From: Scytalidium lignicola
Lineage: Eukaryota > Ascomycota > Leotiomycetes
Direction: 5' to 3'
Length of the DNA stretch: 64,000 nt
NCBI GenBank assembly: GCA_002812745.2
Contig: NCSJ02000212.1
Coordinates: forward strand, 1 to 64,000
The translations under genes were made by a program, and so were the position numbers. The notes below the pieces were generated by a model that ran no database searches, was not told where the DNA came from, and saw only the letters and a list, made by a program, of their open reading frames with translations. Positions 11,003-24,071 of the stretch are shown here, piece after piece (the stretch's first letter is position 1; each line of letters begins with the position of its first letter).

Positions 11003-11127
11003 GCCCGTTTAGCTCAATGGTAGTGAGTATCCACCTCCTCAAAAAAGAAAAGAATTCCATAACTAACCGAAACAGGAGCGCGTCACTAGTAATGACGAGG
11101 TTGCCGGTTCGATTCCGTCAATGGGCA
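11003..11127 (+). tRNA. tRNA-Thr(AGU) gene with a 53-nt spliceosomal-type insert in the D-arm
   Basis: Removing 11023-11075 leaves a 72-nt cloverleaf: acceptor GCCCGTT/AATGGGC (one G-U), D-stem GCTC/GAGC, anticodon stem CGTCA/TGACG with loop CTAGTAA (anticodon AGT at 11088-11090), variable AGGTT, T-stem GCCGG/CCGTC with loop TTCGATT, and discriminator A at 11127. One T-stem pair (C50-U64) is mismatched. The A box (TAGCTCAATGG) lies wholly upstream of the insert and the B box (GGTTCGATTCC) downstream, so Pol III recognition could survive. The insert is not at the canonical 37/38 position cut by the tRNA splicing endonuclease; it sits between the D-loop and the 3' D-stem strand. Whether mature tRNA is made is unknown. 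The T-stem mismatch allows for a decaying copy. Confidence 0.85.
11023..11075 (+). other. Spliceosomal-type intron inside the tRNA gene
   Basis: The 53-nt insert begins GTGAGTAT (a fungal 5' splice site), contains CTAAC at 11063-11067 (branch consensus, branch A 9 nt from the end) and ends ACAG. Excising exactly GT to AG restores all four D-stem pairs and a 72-nt tRNA. The length matches the protein-gene introns in this window (47-222 nt, many 49-60). This is a reading of splice signals; no RNA evidence was available. Confidence 0.75.
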
Positions 11128-11130
11128 TTA

Positions 11131-11136
11131 TTTTTT
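11131..11136 (+). terminator. Pol III T-run terminator of the tRNA gene
   Basis: TTTTTT begins 4 nt after the tRNA discriminator base, the normal place for RNA polymerase III termination. It supports a genuine tRNA transcription unit. Confidence 0.75.
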
Positions 11137-12209
11137 GTTGGATTATAATTTTTTCCTCTTGATTTTTTTCTAGTATCTCTTTCTAGGAGATGTATCAGGT
11201 TTCTTTTCTCTTTATTTATTCGATATGATTTTATTTAACTAGCTAGATTCGGTAGACTAAATTTACGCTTAAGATATCCGAGTTGTAGTAATCTATGGAG
11301 AAGAGTAGGGTGTCTTGTTCATTTTCTTCTTTGCATTAGCTTTTACTATTCCGTTTATACCTTCTCGAATATCATCGAAGGATTGGGATAATATGTTGTA
11401 CTTCTTAAGGAGTTTGAAATAACAGCCAAGGATAAAATGCGCAAAAGCCAATAAATCGAATAGATTTCTTATTAGTTTCAAGAGAATGTGGTCATATACG
11501 ACGAACCGTTGGAGAAGTACGAGAAAGTGATGAAGGAGCCGAATTAAACGAAGAAATACGAAAACATATCGAATTATATGCTTGGGCTCTAAATGAGGGA
11601 AATCAAGGCCAGGGATGGTTAAGGGATATATGGAATAACACGTAAGATGGGGATTCGCTAGCCTGCATCGCTTTTAGCATACTCCGTAGTTATGCTGTGT
11701 TCAGGAATAGCCTAAGTAGGGTATTGCAGGTTTGCGACAAGAGTTGTACGGTACAGTACATACACACCTCCAATATTGGTGCATCTCGATCATTTTCCAT
11801 GAAAGAAGAAATAGGCCAAGCTCCAATACAATCAACTATATATTCCATCCATCTTTTTTCTCGATTGACAGTTGTATGCGCGAAGCCGCTAGTGAGCTAC
11901 GCAAAGTGATGGGATTTGTTTGTTTCATTATTTCCCAAGAATGGACGGACGTCTTCAAACATCGGCCTGTAGCCTTCAAGTACGTGTTACCTAGCACTAC
12001 TCGAAACTGTTGATACCCGTTTATCTGTTGAGTACTCATACAACAGAGGAGTGAGTTGTATACATTCGTATTTATCTCCTTGAGTTATTCCCCTCTCTCT
12101 CTGTTTAGACTTTATATGCCATTGAAAGACGATAAACTCGTATCTCCTTCATTTCTAAAAGAAGAGGAAAAATCTATAACCATTTCTACCTCAATTTTCA
12201 ACACCAAAA
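11137..12209. other. Intergenic stretch
   Basis: No supported gene. Short frames at 11293-11481 and 11697-12039 overlap on opposite strands and show no domain. The last 150 bases form the leader of the aspartic protease gene. Confidence 0.5.
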
Positions 12210-13755
12210 ATGTTATCTCATACAACTATCATCACGATAGTTCTGCTTGTTTTACAAGTCATAGAAGCAAGAAATATCCCAGTAGCTTATTCGAGGAGCA
12301 CCACCATCGAGCATACTACTACTCCAATCAAGGCTACTAGAGAAGCAATTGACTACATCCCCACCAGTTCTAATGTACTCACCCTCAGACACACAAGATC
12401 TACTCCAGGAGGAGGCAAAAAGTATCGCAGTGCCGCACATATCTTTGGACACATCCCAACTACAAACCACAGCTCAACCTTGATCTCACTCCTCCAAGGA
12501 GGTGAATTTGCAACCGACATAAAACTCGGGACCCAGACATTCGAAGCTATTGTCGACACCGGTTCCAGTGATACGTGGGTCGTCCAAAGCAGCTTTACAT
12601 GTCTCCGTATCGCAACAGGACAGCCCTGGCCGGCGTCCAATTGTGGATTTGGGCCGACGTATACGATTGATAGTTCCTTCACGCCGATTCTGGATGTGAA
12701 CTTCAACATCAGTTATGGTAGTGGGCAGTTCTTAACGGGGGTCTTTGGGAGAGAGGATGTTACGTTGGCGGGGATTGAAATTAATCAGCAGATTGCTGTT
12801 GTTGATCAGGCAGGCTGGCAAGGAGATAATTCGACTTCTGGTCTTATTGGGTTGGCGTATCCGGCGATGTAAGACTACCGCTATTCTCCATCATCTCCAA
12901 GTGTTTTTTTTTNGTTTTTTTTGTTGCGAAAAATGGTTCATTCACTGACTGTTTCCTATAGTACAGATCAATATGCTGGTACGGATCCAACAGTTGATAA
13001 CACTGATCTAGCACCCCAAATACCCTACTGCCCGATCTTCCAGACGATGGTTGAGCAAGGGCTCGTGTCCGACCTTTTCAGCCTCGCCATCCTGCGCAAT
13101 GTTGATGGCCCGGCTGGGTATCTGGCTCTAGGTGGCGTGCCACCTCTTGATTTTGAGCAGAATTTCACCAGCACACCGATCTTGATCACACATATACCAC
13201 AGTATCCCATTGGATATGATTTTTATACGATTAACACGCAAGGAATCTACCTGGACGGCATAATGGTGTCTGGATCAGGAGATGATGTGCAGTATATTGT
13301 TGGAATTCCACTTCCTTCTTTCACAATGATGGTGTGCCTTGCGTAATAAAGCTCTAACTGATGTTTCTCAGGTCGATTCCGGCACGACGCTGGCTTACCT
13401 GCCGCCGCTCATTACCTCCGCTATAAATGCCGCATTCAATCCACCAGCTATATTTTCATTCTGGTATGGGATCTACATCGTTAACTGCAATGCCACAGCT
13501 CCGCCGGTATCTATTAAAATCGGTGGCGTAATGCTGAATATCAATCCTGCAGATATGATATTTGTTGCAGGGACAGATCTGTTTGGCCAGAAGCTCTGTG
13601 CTAGTGGGGTGACTACTGGAGGACAGGGACCATATATTCTTGGAGACACTTTCTTGAAGAATGTGGTTGCGGTTTTTGATATTGGTGCTGGAATGATGCG
13701 GTTTGCGGGGCGTGCCTATTATGAGTCTAATAATTTAGGTGGCGGTCTGAGGTGA
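12210..13755 (+). CDS. Secreted pepsin-like aspartic protease (A1 family)
   Basis: Three exons: 12210-12868, 12962-13298 and 13372-13755, giving 459 aa. Residues 1-20 form a signal peptide (hydrophobic TIITIVLLVLQVIEA), followed by a propeptide-like region. The two catalytic motifs of a pepsin fold are intact: VDTGSSDTWV with Asp116 and VDSGTTLAYLP with Asp334; YGSG of the flap follows the first. The second intron splits the gene exactly before VDSG; its donor is GTTGGA, weaker than usual, but only this choice keeps the family sequence (DVQYI-VDSG) in frame, with CTAAC at 13354. Intron 1 contains an N within a T run. Potential N-glycosylation sites fit secretion. The likely role is extracellular or vacuolar protein digestion; the substrate is unknown. 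Confidence 0.9.
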
Positions 13756-16679
13756 ATAGTCGTTTGTTAATCACCCATTCGGGTAATCTAGAAGACTAGA
13801 TGGATGGAAAAGAGTGTAGATGGTAAGCCAAGGTGGTTTGGTCGTCCTACTTGCAATTAACTGCCTTGGCTTTTGCTATTGAAGAGATTATAATTCATTT
13901 AATGACCCTTTCACCAATATTCTTTAATCATCTTCCATGCTTTCAAGATAGACTTTGACCATGACGTCAACAAAGCCTCGTCATTGATGGAACACACCTT
14001 AAACTATTCTGATTGCCTTCACCCCATATTGTCGCCTGAAGAGATTGTTGAGATTATTAGAGTGAAGTATGAAAAAAAAAGGAAGTATATACGGCAAGGA
14101 AAAGATCAACTGAGTGTTGTGGTTTAATCTGCCAGAGGACATGAAAATCCGGAAAAAAAAAAATGAATCAAATCTTAAGATAAGTATAATTCAGGTAGAA
14201 CTCAACAGCTAAGAAAGGGTGCGTAGACTTATTACTCCCATATGTTTCTCAAAACAGAAACTTTACCTAACAATTTAAAGCATACCATGTATCATGAGCC
14301 TTCGCCAGTCAAGGCGAAGTTGTGAGATCAATTTTAAGAATTTACACAAAAAGGAACAGCCGACAATAAAAAGAGACTTAGAATACCTAGACTTACCAGA
14401 GAAAAGAAGCGGAACTGCGTGATAAGAGCGTCATCAACCGGTTCAACGTTGTATCCGTGTTCTACCTGTGATTTTTATCCCTTGGATTCTCTTCGATTGA
14501 GACAACAAGAGTCCTCAGCTCCCCGAACTCATATGCCGAACAATGAAAGAAAAAACCGAGATATCAGACGATAGTTGGATATTATGAGGCCATGGTTACC
14601 TTAATACATTCCAACTCACTGCCGTGCCCTGCTTGGATGATACATTTCAGCTGTCCTTGCAGGTATGATAATTTGATATTGATTCTAACTCCCGTGGGTG
14701 TTCCTCGGCAATGAGAAGGGAGCGAAGCCGCGAATGGACCTGGGAACACAGGGGTTCGGGAAGTACCCAGTCGAGCCGGTACCACCACGGTCAATCGTGG
14801 GCTGGTAGTCGCAGGTGGTGGATATCACAGTCAGCTCCCAAGTCGACAGGTAATATTACTGTGATGTTAAAAAAACAAGAGAACAAGAGAACAAAGAGAA
14901 GAAGAGAAGAAAAACAACTGCCGTGGTTGCGCTGGGCCCATTGTTGAACGTCCTTGTAACTTGCAAGCAAACAAAGTGGTCCGGCAGATGAGAATTGGAT
15001 CTGGCTTGTGTATCAGGAGGTCGAATTGAAGGGAAGGAGGCTCCATCAGAGATAGCTTTCGGCAAGTGTTTGAGCTCTCAACTGCCGAAGCTGCCTTCAG
15101 GAAGACGCTTCTGGTCCCGTGACTTGGCCCTTTCTCCTTGGCGGGGCCCTTCTGGGAGGCGCGTGGGAAGGTCGATGCAGATTCCCCACACGCTTTCTCC
15201 AGACTCCACCCAACTTGTGTGACAAACCTCGCACCCCTCAGTCGCTCGTATGCTGCAACAACAACAACAGCACCTTGGGCCTCGTGGGCCTGTGTCTTCG
15301 GCCGGCCTGGAACTGCCTCCTCTAGGGCACAGCATACATTCAGCTAAAAGTGTAAAGTCCGGAGGCATCGTGCCGACTTATCCATTCCTCAGCGTAGCCA
15401 TTCGCGGAAAACACCAGCAGCTTTGGGGGTAAACAAAGAATCAATCCCAGCAGCCAGACAGCGCGAAATACCGTACCAATCGTCACAGTGTATCGTCCTT
15501 CCAGAACCCCGGAAGTGCCCAGCAGATCAGCCACAGATCGCGGGGTTGAATTCCGCGACGGCCGTGACTTTGTACTGTACAAAGAGTACTACAGTATCAA
15601 GTCTTGGGGGCCTCTACGTACCGGTGCTACATTACAGCACTGTGCTACTGCAGGTTAGCCAGCCAGCAGCACAACTTGGGACCCCGAAGGGAAGTAACTG
15701 CAACTGCAATGGTCCTGTAAACCACTGCCCCACTTCCATAGCTTCTCGATAGGGCGAATCACCGCGAAACAAGAAGGACAAACCGTAGCAGTTGTGTATA
15801 TGAAGTATGCCCTTTTCTCTCCATTTCCCGAGGCCATCTGCCGCGATATGTCGACTTGCTGAGTCTGCCTTTGCTGCGATTGGACCAGAGACCTGCCGAA
15901 AGGTAAGCAAAGTTGCTGCGACTCTACGTTCGATGGAGAACCTCCACAGAGTACCACAGTATAACAACAGCTTTCCCTTGCTCGGTAGTTTTCCGCCACT
16001 GATACAGCGTACAGCATGTGAGAGTGGTTTATAGGGTGTTGTAACTTGTGCGGCGCGAATCTGGCGACGAAAGAGTCCCTGTCGTATCACCCGTAGTTTT
16101 GGTTCGAATGGGATGGAGGTTGCTTCGGCATTTTGTTGATGCTTTCTCTGTGAGCTTCGGCAGAGGACATGGTGGTGGCGCCAAGTTCTTCTCGCAGATC
16201 TAGCAAACTGAACTGAACTTGACTTGTAGTTTAACTCTCTAGTGCTTTGTATTTTGCAATGCGCGGGTTCGGCAGAGGTCCAGCTTGTGCGTGGAACTTC
16301 CACAAGTAGCACAGTTGGTGGCTTGTGAGGCAAGAGGAAGGGGTCTAGCCGTAGGTGATATATCATCATTGATTACGAGGGGAATGTACAGTACATATGT
16401 CGGAGCTCCCCTCCGTGTTTATATTTTGGTTGAACTTCTTGGTCGTGCGACTGTGACTTTACTGTTTTCGGGTCTTTTCTTTTTTGGAAGTCTTTCTAAA
16501 CTTCATTGTAACCCATATTATCTTTTTGGTAGAATAAAATAGTCTCGCTCATCCTAGAACATAATCGCATCGCATCGCAATACATCGTATCGCATTTCGA
16601 GGCAGCAAAGCAAAAAGGGTTCTCCGTTAAACGGGTTATTGGCCCTCTTTATCGACACACCCACCAAACCCCGCCAGCT
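13756..16679. other. Long intergenic stretch upstream of a P450
   Basis: Nearly 3 kb without a supported gene. Part of it (14700-16300) is less AT-rich and holds several overlapping frames on both strands; the longest, 245 codons on the minus strand at 15632-16369, has no recognisable domain and looks like chance. CAA/CAG repeats lie near 15258-15275. It may hold an extended promoter or a long non-coding transcript, but nothing proves this. Confidence 0.5.
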
Positions 16680-18620
16680 ATGGCAGAACAGTCCCTCGTC
16701 GAGATCGTACTCCAACGATGGCCAATCGTCCTGGCCGTACTGGTCATTGCATATCTCACCAAGAACAAATTCCACAATGGCTTGAATAAATATCCAGGCC
16801 CTTTTTTGGCCTCGCTCACGGATGGCTGGAGATTCTGGGACGTGTACAAGAGACGGCCGGATATCACCCAGTTAAAACTTCATAGGAAGCTTGGAAATGT
16901 CGTGAGATTAGGTCCAAACTGCCTGAGTTTCTCGGACCCCGCCGCCTTGAAGACAATCTATGGGTTGAACAAGGGATTTACCAAGGTAAACTTGCATACT
17001 TCATTTTTTATTTATTTTATAAAACATTATTTTTTTTCTTCGTAGTTTTTTTGTGTAACCCTGGGTTTATCTCGGTGAATCGAAATCTAACCGTCACATA
17101 GTCCGAATTCTACCCAGTCCAGCAGTCCGTCACCAAAGGCAAGCGTCTTCCCTCCCTCTTCAGTACCACCTCCGAGTCCTTCCATGCGCAAATGCGACGA
17201 TGTGTGAGCAGCGTCTTCTCCATGTCTACCTTGATCCATTACGAGCCATTTGTCGATTCAACTACCGCGCTCTTCCTCTCTCAGACAGAGAAGCTATACG
17301 CCAAAACCGATGAGAGCTGCGATTTTGCGAAATGGCTGCAGTTCTATGCATTTGACGTTATTGGCGAGATGACGTACAGCAAACGACATGGATTTGTTGA
17401 GGAGAATAAGGACATTGATGGCATTGTAGATTATCTGGGCAAGCTATTCAGTTATGTTGCTCCAGTAAGTTGTTTATAGATCATCCTTTAAACAGTCTTT
17501 TCACTTGGCTCGACTTAACTGACCGACACCCTTCCACAGGTTGGTCAAATGCCCTGGCTGGACCTCATTTTCCTCAAGAACCCTATCTATCTGAAATTAT
17601 CTGATTGGGGTCTCATCGACGCTACTTTCCCCGTCGCCCGTTTTGCGCAAGAGCGGATGGCAGAGCGTTATCCCAAAGGAACCTCTGCTCCACCCGTAAT
17701 CCCTTCCAGCGAGGTGAAAGACGGTGCTAAGCTTGACCTTCTTGCCAAGTTCGTAAAAGCTAAGGAGGCAAGACCCGAGTTCTTTACTGACAAGCTCGTT
17801 CTGACGTTCGCTGTCAGCATGGCTTTCGCTGGTAGCGAGACGACTGCTATCAGTTTGTCCGCCGTATTCTATTACTTGCTTAAGAATCCTAGAACCTTGG
17901 AGAAAGTGGTCGAGGAACTTGACAACGCAGCCAGAAAAGGCCTGTTCTCTGATAATAAGGATGGTGTTGTGACTTTCTCGGAAAGCCAAAAACTTCCTTA
18001 TTTGGACGCCTGCATTAAAGAAGCTTTCCGTCTTCACCCCGCTCCTGGTCTTCCACTGGAACGAATCGTCCCTCCTCAAGGGGCTGAGATCGCAGGCCAC
18101 TTTGTTAAGGGCGGAACCATTGTAGGATGCAATCCATGGGTTATCCATAAGCGACCCGAGATCTTTGGCGCAGATGTAGACGACTACAGACCGGAACGCT
18201 GGTTGCCGGAGGAGAAGAAGGACAGAGATGCGGAGGAAAAGAGAATTCGAGAGATGAACGGAAATATGCTCCAATTTGGAATGGGCTCCAGAACTTGCAT
18301 TGGCAAGAATATCAGTTTGATGGAGATTTACAAGTTGGTACCGAGTGTTTTGAGGAGATTTGAGGTATGTACTCAAGTTTCCATTCCTTGATACCCCCCT
18401 TTCTTCAAGTCCTTCTTTGGAGGATGAAAAGGGAATTAGGTCCCACAAAGATATTCTTGGGAGGGAAAAAAAACCATTTAAAGAAACACATTTACTGACA
18501 TTCCCACAGGTCCGTCTAGAAGATCCATCTCAGGAGTGGAAGCTTCACAACGCGTGGTTCGTCAAACAGTTGAATTTCCGAACGAAGTTTGCTACACGGG
18601 AGCTTGTGCGGCCCGAGTAA
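16680..18620 (+). CDS. Cytochrome P450 monooxygenase
   Basis: Four exons: 16680-16985, 17102-17464, 17540-18364 and 18510-18620, giving 534 aa. All three introns are phase 0. There is an N-terminal membrane anchor (about residues 12-27), the proline hinge YPGPFLASL, the I-helix oxygen-binding motif AGSETTAIS, the ExxR motif (KEAFRLHPAPG), PERW, and the heme-binding FGMGSRTCIGK with axial Cys476. Sequence style resembles the pisatin demethylase/benzoate-hydroxylase-like fungal clans, and it is related to the P450 at 31568-33284. It needs an NADPH-P450 reductase encoded elsewhere. No biosynthetic core gene is adjacent, so the substrate cannot be inferred. Confidence 0.93.
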
Positions 18621-19038
18621 GAGGCAGTGTAATTACATGAATTAACGAGGAATATAAATAATGAAACACTATTATAGTTGCATATTGCCGTCCATTTGAT
18701 ATTTTCCCCGTCGTTGGTTGTTTGTTTGCTGATCTAAACGTATGTATCATAAAATTTAATAATGTCAAGAGCAATATCTCATTCTCAGTCTATGAGACAT
18801 ATCTGACGCAAACTTTTCAGAGTTTATACTGTCAATTATCCCAAACTCCCAAAATCAAAATTCCATGTCAATATCACACCGCTAAACTCCAACCATGACC
18901 AGTTTAAACTCGTTATAACCTAACTCCTGAATGCTAATTGAATATTTTAGCCACCGAATCCTAAGACGATATTAGGACTATGTTGTTTTCATTCTTGAAT
19001 TTTCAACTTACCAGGTAACAAGACTAAAAGATCTTCCC
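18621..19038. other. Convergent intergenic stretch
   Basis: AT-rich space between the 3' ends of the P450 and the J-like gene. It should hold the 3' UTRs and polyadenylation sites of both; no other feature is seen. Confidence 0.5.
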
Positions 19039-19961
19039 TTAAATTTCCATCTCCTTGAGCTGTGTCTCCAGTGAAGAACAGTTCTGATGCGCCCTTACAC
19101 CCTGTTCCCGGTTGACATAAAGTTTACCGTTAAGGCAGCGGATGATACTAGCGAGGACACATTGTTTGGTACTTGATGACTCGAATAAGTCTTCGTGTCC
19201 TTGTGGAATGATTCCCTGTTCAGCAAAGCTCAACTGCTCTTGGAGGTATTGCCGTTGAGTAAGACATAATTCCAAGACTTCATGCCAGTAGTCCCTCGAT
19301 TGTTTGGTTCGGAGGTACGTTTCAAGCAGGGCTTTATCGGAGGTTACGTTTATTACTTTGGTAGATGAGATGGACAGACTAGAGCTGTTAGAACAAGATT
19401 TGACAGCACCTTTTACAGTTAGCTGGCTCGAAGGCTTGGTAAAGCTTGCCACAGACTGATTTGATGGCATATTAGGATGAGAATATTGAGTTATTGTTTT
19501 ATATTGCTCAAATAACTGATGGTGAGCTCCACGATGGAAAAAACGCTTTTGCAACCCGCCAAGTTCACGCTTGTTATGACGGGGGAAAATACGACGGGGC
19601 TCGTAGCTAGACTCCATATATTTCGACTTGTGAACAAAACACCTCAATTTATCCTCTTGGGTGTTGGTCTTGGATTTAGCCTGTTGCAGATTATAATTAT
19701 ATTCTTCACGCTTGGTCGAGTCTGTCAAGACTTCGTAGGCATCGGCAAGCTGTAAGTTACACAGATAAGTAACTGATTACTAAGTTGTTCCTAAAAGAGA
19801 CTCACAAGTTTTCGATAGTAGTTAATGCTGTCTACGTCGCTCGACTTCTCTTCTTGTAAGTCGATTTTTCGGGACTTGGTGTGGTAAGCTATGACAATTG
19901 TTGTAGTATCCACATTAACCTTGACATTCAGGAAGGAACAGTAGTCTGTGAATAAAGACAT
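19039..19961 (-). CDS. J-like domain protein lacking the HPD motif
   Basis: Two exons on the minus strand: 19806-19961 and 19039-19749, with a 56-nt GTGAGT...TTACAG intron, giving 288 aa. The N-terminal 75 residues align with a DnaJ fold: DYCSFLNVKVNVDTTTIVIAY for helices I-II and YYRKLADAYEVLTDSTKREEY for helices III-IV. The HPD tripeptide that stimulates Hsp70 ATPase is missing; at that place the sequence reads DLQ (KIDLQEE). The rest is polar, serine-rich and coiled-coil-like near the C-terminus, without a recognised domain. By analogy with other J-like proteins it may bind partners without activating Hsp70; this is inference. The start is the first ATG in frame and gives a proper J-domain N-terminus. 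Confidence 0.75.
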
Positions 19962-20888
19962 GCTGGGAATACGATGTCAAGTAAACGAACTAACAAGAGA
20001 CGCAGAGTTATAGAAATATGATATGTCGAGACTGCTGAGGCAGTGTAGAAGAAGTAAAAAGGTGTGTAAGACTTGTACGTTCAAAAAAAAGGAGATAGCG
20101 ACGTATTCAAAGACTTATTGACGATATCGAAAGAAAGACGGAGAAGNAAAAGAAAGAGAGAAGTGAAAGGTAGGCTGGGGGATTATGCATTTCCAAATTG
20201 GCTAGGCAGCTTCCCAAGTCGGACGGACACCTTATGGGGTACCTAACGGAGCACTAAAAAAGGGACCAAACTCTCCTCCTTCAACATAAAGGTGAGATAC
20301 CGTTGGAAAAGAAATGTGATATCACACCGATTGATTTCTCTAATAAGCTTTTTTCCCGCTGAGGTAGATTTACTAGTGCAGTGGAAGTTGTATGGGCAGG
20401 GTATTCAAAAGCCACGATGACACTATGTAGATGGCAGCATAGCTGATAAATCCAGCTAATTGCATTAGCATGAAGCTGAATTTCTACTGTGGCTTTTCGC
20501 TATTTTCGAGATTCTTTTTTTTTAAAAAAAAATTCTGCTCCTAAGTCTATAAATTATTCACAATGGCTTTTGTGCTACATTGCGGTAATCACGTGTAACG
20601 AAAAGCTACCCCTCTCCGATTTCGCGGTGCGGGGCGACGATGCCGTCATTCGTCAATCGACTCATCCCACTTACCACGACTTACCACGAGATACTTCCCC
20701 CTTTACGGACGTACGCCCTAGTTGTCTGACATAACTACTTACGTACCAAAGTCTTGTATCCACTGCCCACTTATAGCTTACGTCTAATTCTAGTAGCTTG
20801 AATAGCTAGAAAAAAAAAATTTCCTTGGGATAAAGGCTTTCCCAACTACAGCGTCAGCACGTGTTCTTGCTGTACTCAGCATACATTT
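19962..20888. other. Divergent promoter region
   Basis: Space between the start of the minus-strand J-like gene and the plus-strand quinone reductase, so promoters of both should lie here. It contains purine-rich tracts (20050-20165), an N at 20147 and A/T runs. No gene is supported. Confidence 0.55.
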
Positions 20889-22288
20889 ATGTCTGCAAGG
20901 CTTGCTACGCTCCTCCACCACACCAACAGATCAATCCCAAGAGCTACTATTCGTCTCATCTCATCCACATCTACATTTACTACAAGACCATCCCTGGTGA
21001 CTCCATCTGTACGACTAGCACAGCTCAGTTCGCATTTGCAATATCCCGTCCGCACCATGGCTACGTTCGACATCCCTAAGACGATGAAGGGTGTACAGAT
21101 TGAGAAGAACGGCGGGGTCGAGGTGTTACAGTATAAGACAGATCTCCCAGTCCCGACACCTGGCGAGGGCCAGGTATTGGTGAAGAATGATTTCATTGGC
21201 GTCAATTTCATCGATACGTGAGTCTATATCCGTTGTTATCCTCTACTCTTGAGCTATTTTTTCTATCATCACTCTCTCCTATTCTTGGTGTTTCTGAGAT
21301 AGTAAGTAAACAAACAACTTCATCTGACTCTTCAAAAAACAGCTATTTCCGATCAGGTCTCTACCCCGCACCTCATCTTCCCCTCATCCTAGGCCGCGAA
21401 GCAGAAGGCCACATTGTCGCCCTTGGGTCTACCGAGACTAACTACAAGATTGGAGACCGTGTTGTCTACCTCTCTCCTAACAATGCTTACGCCGAGTACA
21501 CCCTTGCGCCGCTGGGCCAGACTACTCTTGTTCCAGACGGTGTCGCACCAGGAATAGCTGCTGCTGCACTACTCCAGGGACTTACAGCCCTAACACTGAT
21601 CCGCGAAGCTTACACCGTGAAAAAGGGAGATTGGATCCTCGTGCATGCAGCTGCGGGTGGTGTTGGTCTCTGGCTTTGCCAGCTGTTGAAGACAATTGGC
21701 GCAAGAGTCATCGGGACAGCTAGTACACCGGAGAAAATCCAATTGGCGAAGGATAATGGAGCAGAGTTTATGATTAACTATAAGATAAGTGGGGATGAAG
21801 GTAATGTGGTTAAGAAGGTTAATGAGTTGACCGGTGGAGCTGGTGTCGCTGCTGTTTTTGATGGCGTAGGTAAGGATACGTTTGAGGATGATTTGCAAGT
21901 CGTAGCGCGGAAGGGAACTGTAGTTAGCTTTGGTAATGCGGTATGTCGGTCTCTTTCTTCTCCTTTTTAACGCCCCTATCTTATAATCGGGTCTTATTTT
22001 TACCCCTGAGAGCGATGGCACTAATAAAACTTATAGTCCGGCACTGTCCCTCCTTTCGTCATCAACCGTCTCTCACCCAAGAACATAAAACTTCTGCGCC
22101 CAATGCTCTTTGCTTACATTGCTACACGCGAAGAATTCGAGACGAACACAGCTGACCTGTTCAACTTCATTGTCAAAGATAAGATTAACGTCCGTGTTCA
22201 TGAGACATATCCGCTTCAGGAAGTTGGACGCGCACACAATGACTTAGAAGGAAGGAAGACGACGGGAAAGCTCTTATTGAAACTGTAA
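20889..22288 (+). CDS. NADPH:quinone oxidoreductase, zeta-crystallin type
   Basis: Three exons: 20889-21217, 21343-21940 and 22037-22288, giving 392 aa. It is a zinc-free MDR family member: MKGVQIEKNGG at the start of the catalytic domain, LGREAEGHIVALG, then the nucleotide-binding AAAGGVGLWLCQLLK, and DGVGKDTFEDDL in the C-terminal half. No structural or catalytic zinc ligands are seen. Enzymes of this group reduce quinones by one electron with NADPH and take part in oxidative-stress defence. The first 56 residues, before a second in-frame ATG at 21057 (MATFDIPKT), are rich in Arg, Ser and Thr with almost no acid: a mitochondrial targeting sequence. Starting at either ATG could yield mitochondrial and cytosolic forms. 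Homologous to yeast ZTA1. Confidence 0.92.
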
Positions 22289-22590
22289 GTGTGATCTCGA
22301 AAAAGAAGATAGGGAAATTTAAGTTAAGCAAATAAAATATAATTAATTGGATTTGGCAATAGAAAGAGTGAAAACAGCCCTGTAAACTTTTATCATTTCT
22401 TTTAAGCTCCATGTCTATAATAACGTATCTTGGTATCTAAACACATGACCAAACATAGCTATTAAAACCCATTCTTCCGATTGCATGTTCAAGGACGTCT
22501 AATTACCTAATTCTAGGTATCCGCCTGCATAAACTAGCACAAGTCTGTTCGGCTTAACTCAGTCCTAACCTTACCCCCCTAAAGGTCGAT
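22289..22590. other. Convergent intergenic stretch
   Basis: Space between the 3' ends of the quinone reductase and epimerase genes; 3' UTR sequence, nothing else seen. Confidence 0.5.

Positions 22591-24071
<1,481 letters not shown>

Noticed and set aside
15632..16369. 245-codon open frame on the minus strand
   Set aside because: No recognisable domain, no signal or membrane pattern, odd composition, and overlapping frames of similar length on the other strand in a less AT-rich stretch.
17597..18448. 283-codon minus-strand frame under the P450
   Set aside because: Antisense shadow of the P450 exon that carries the I-helix and heme motifs.
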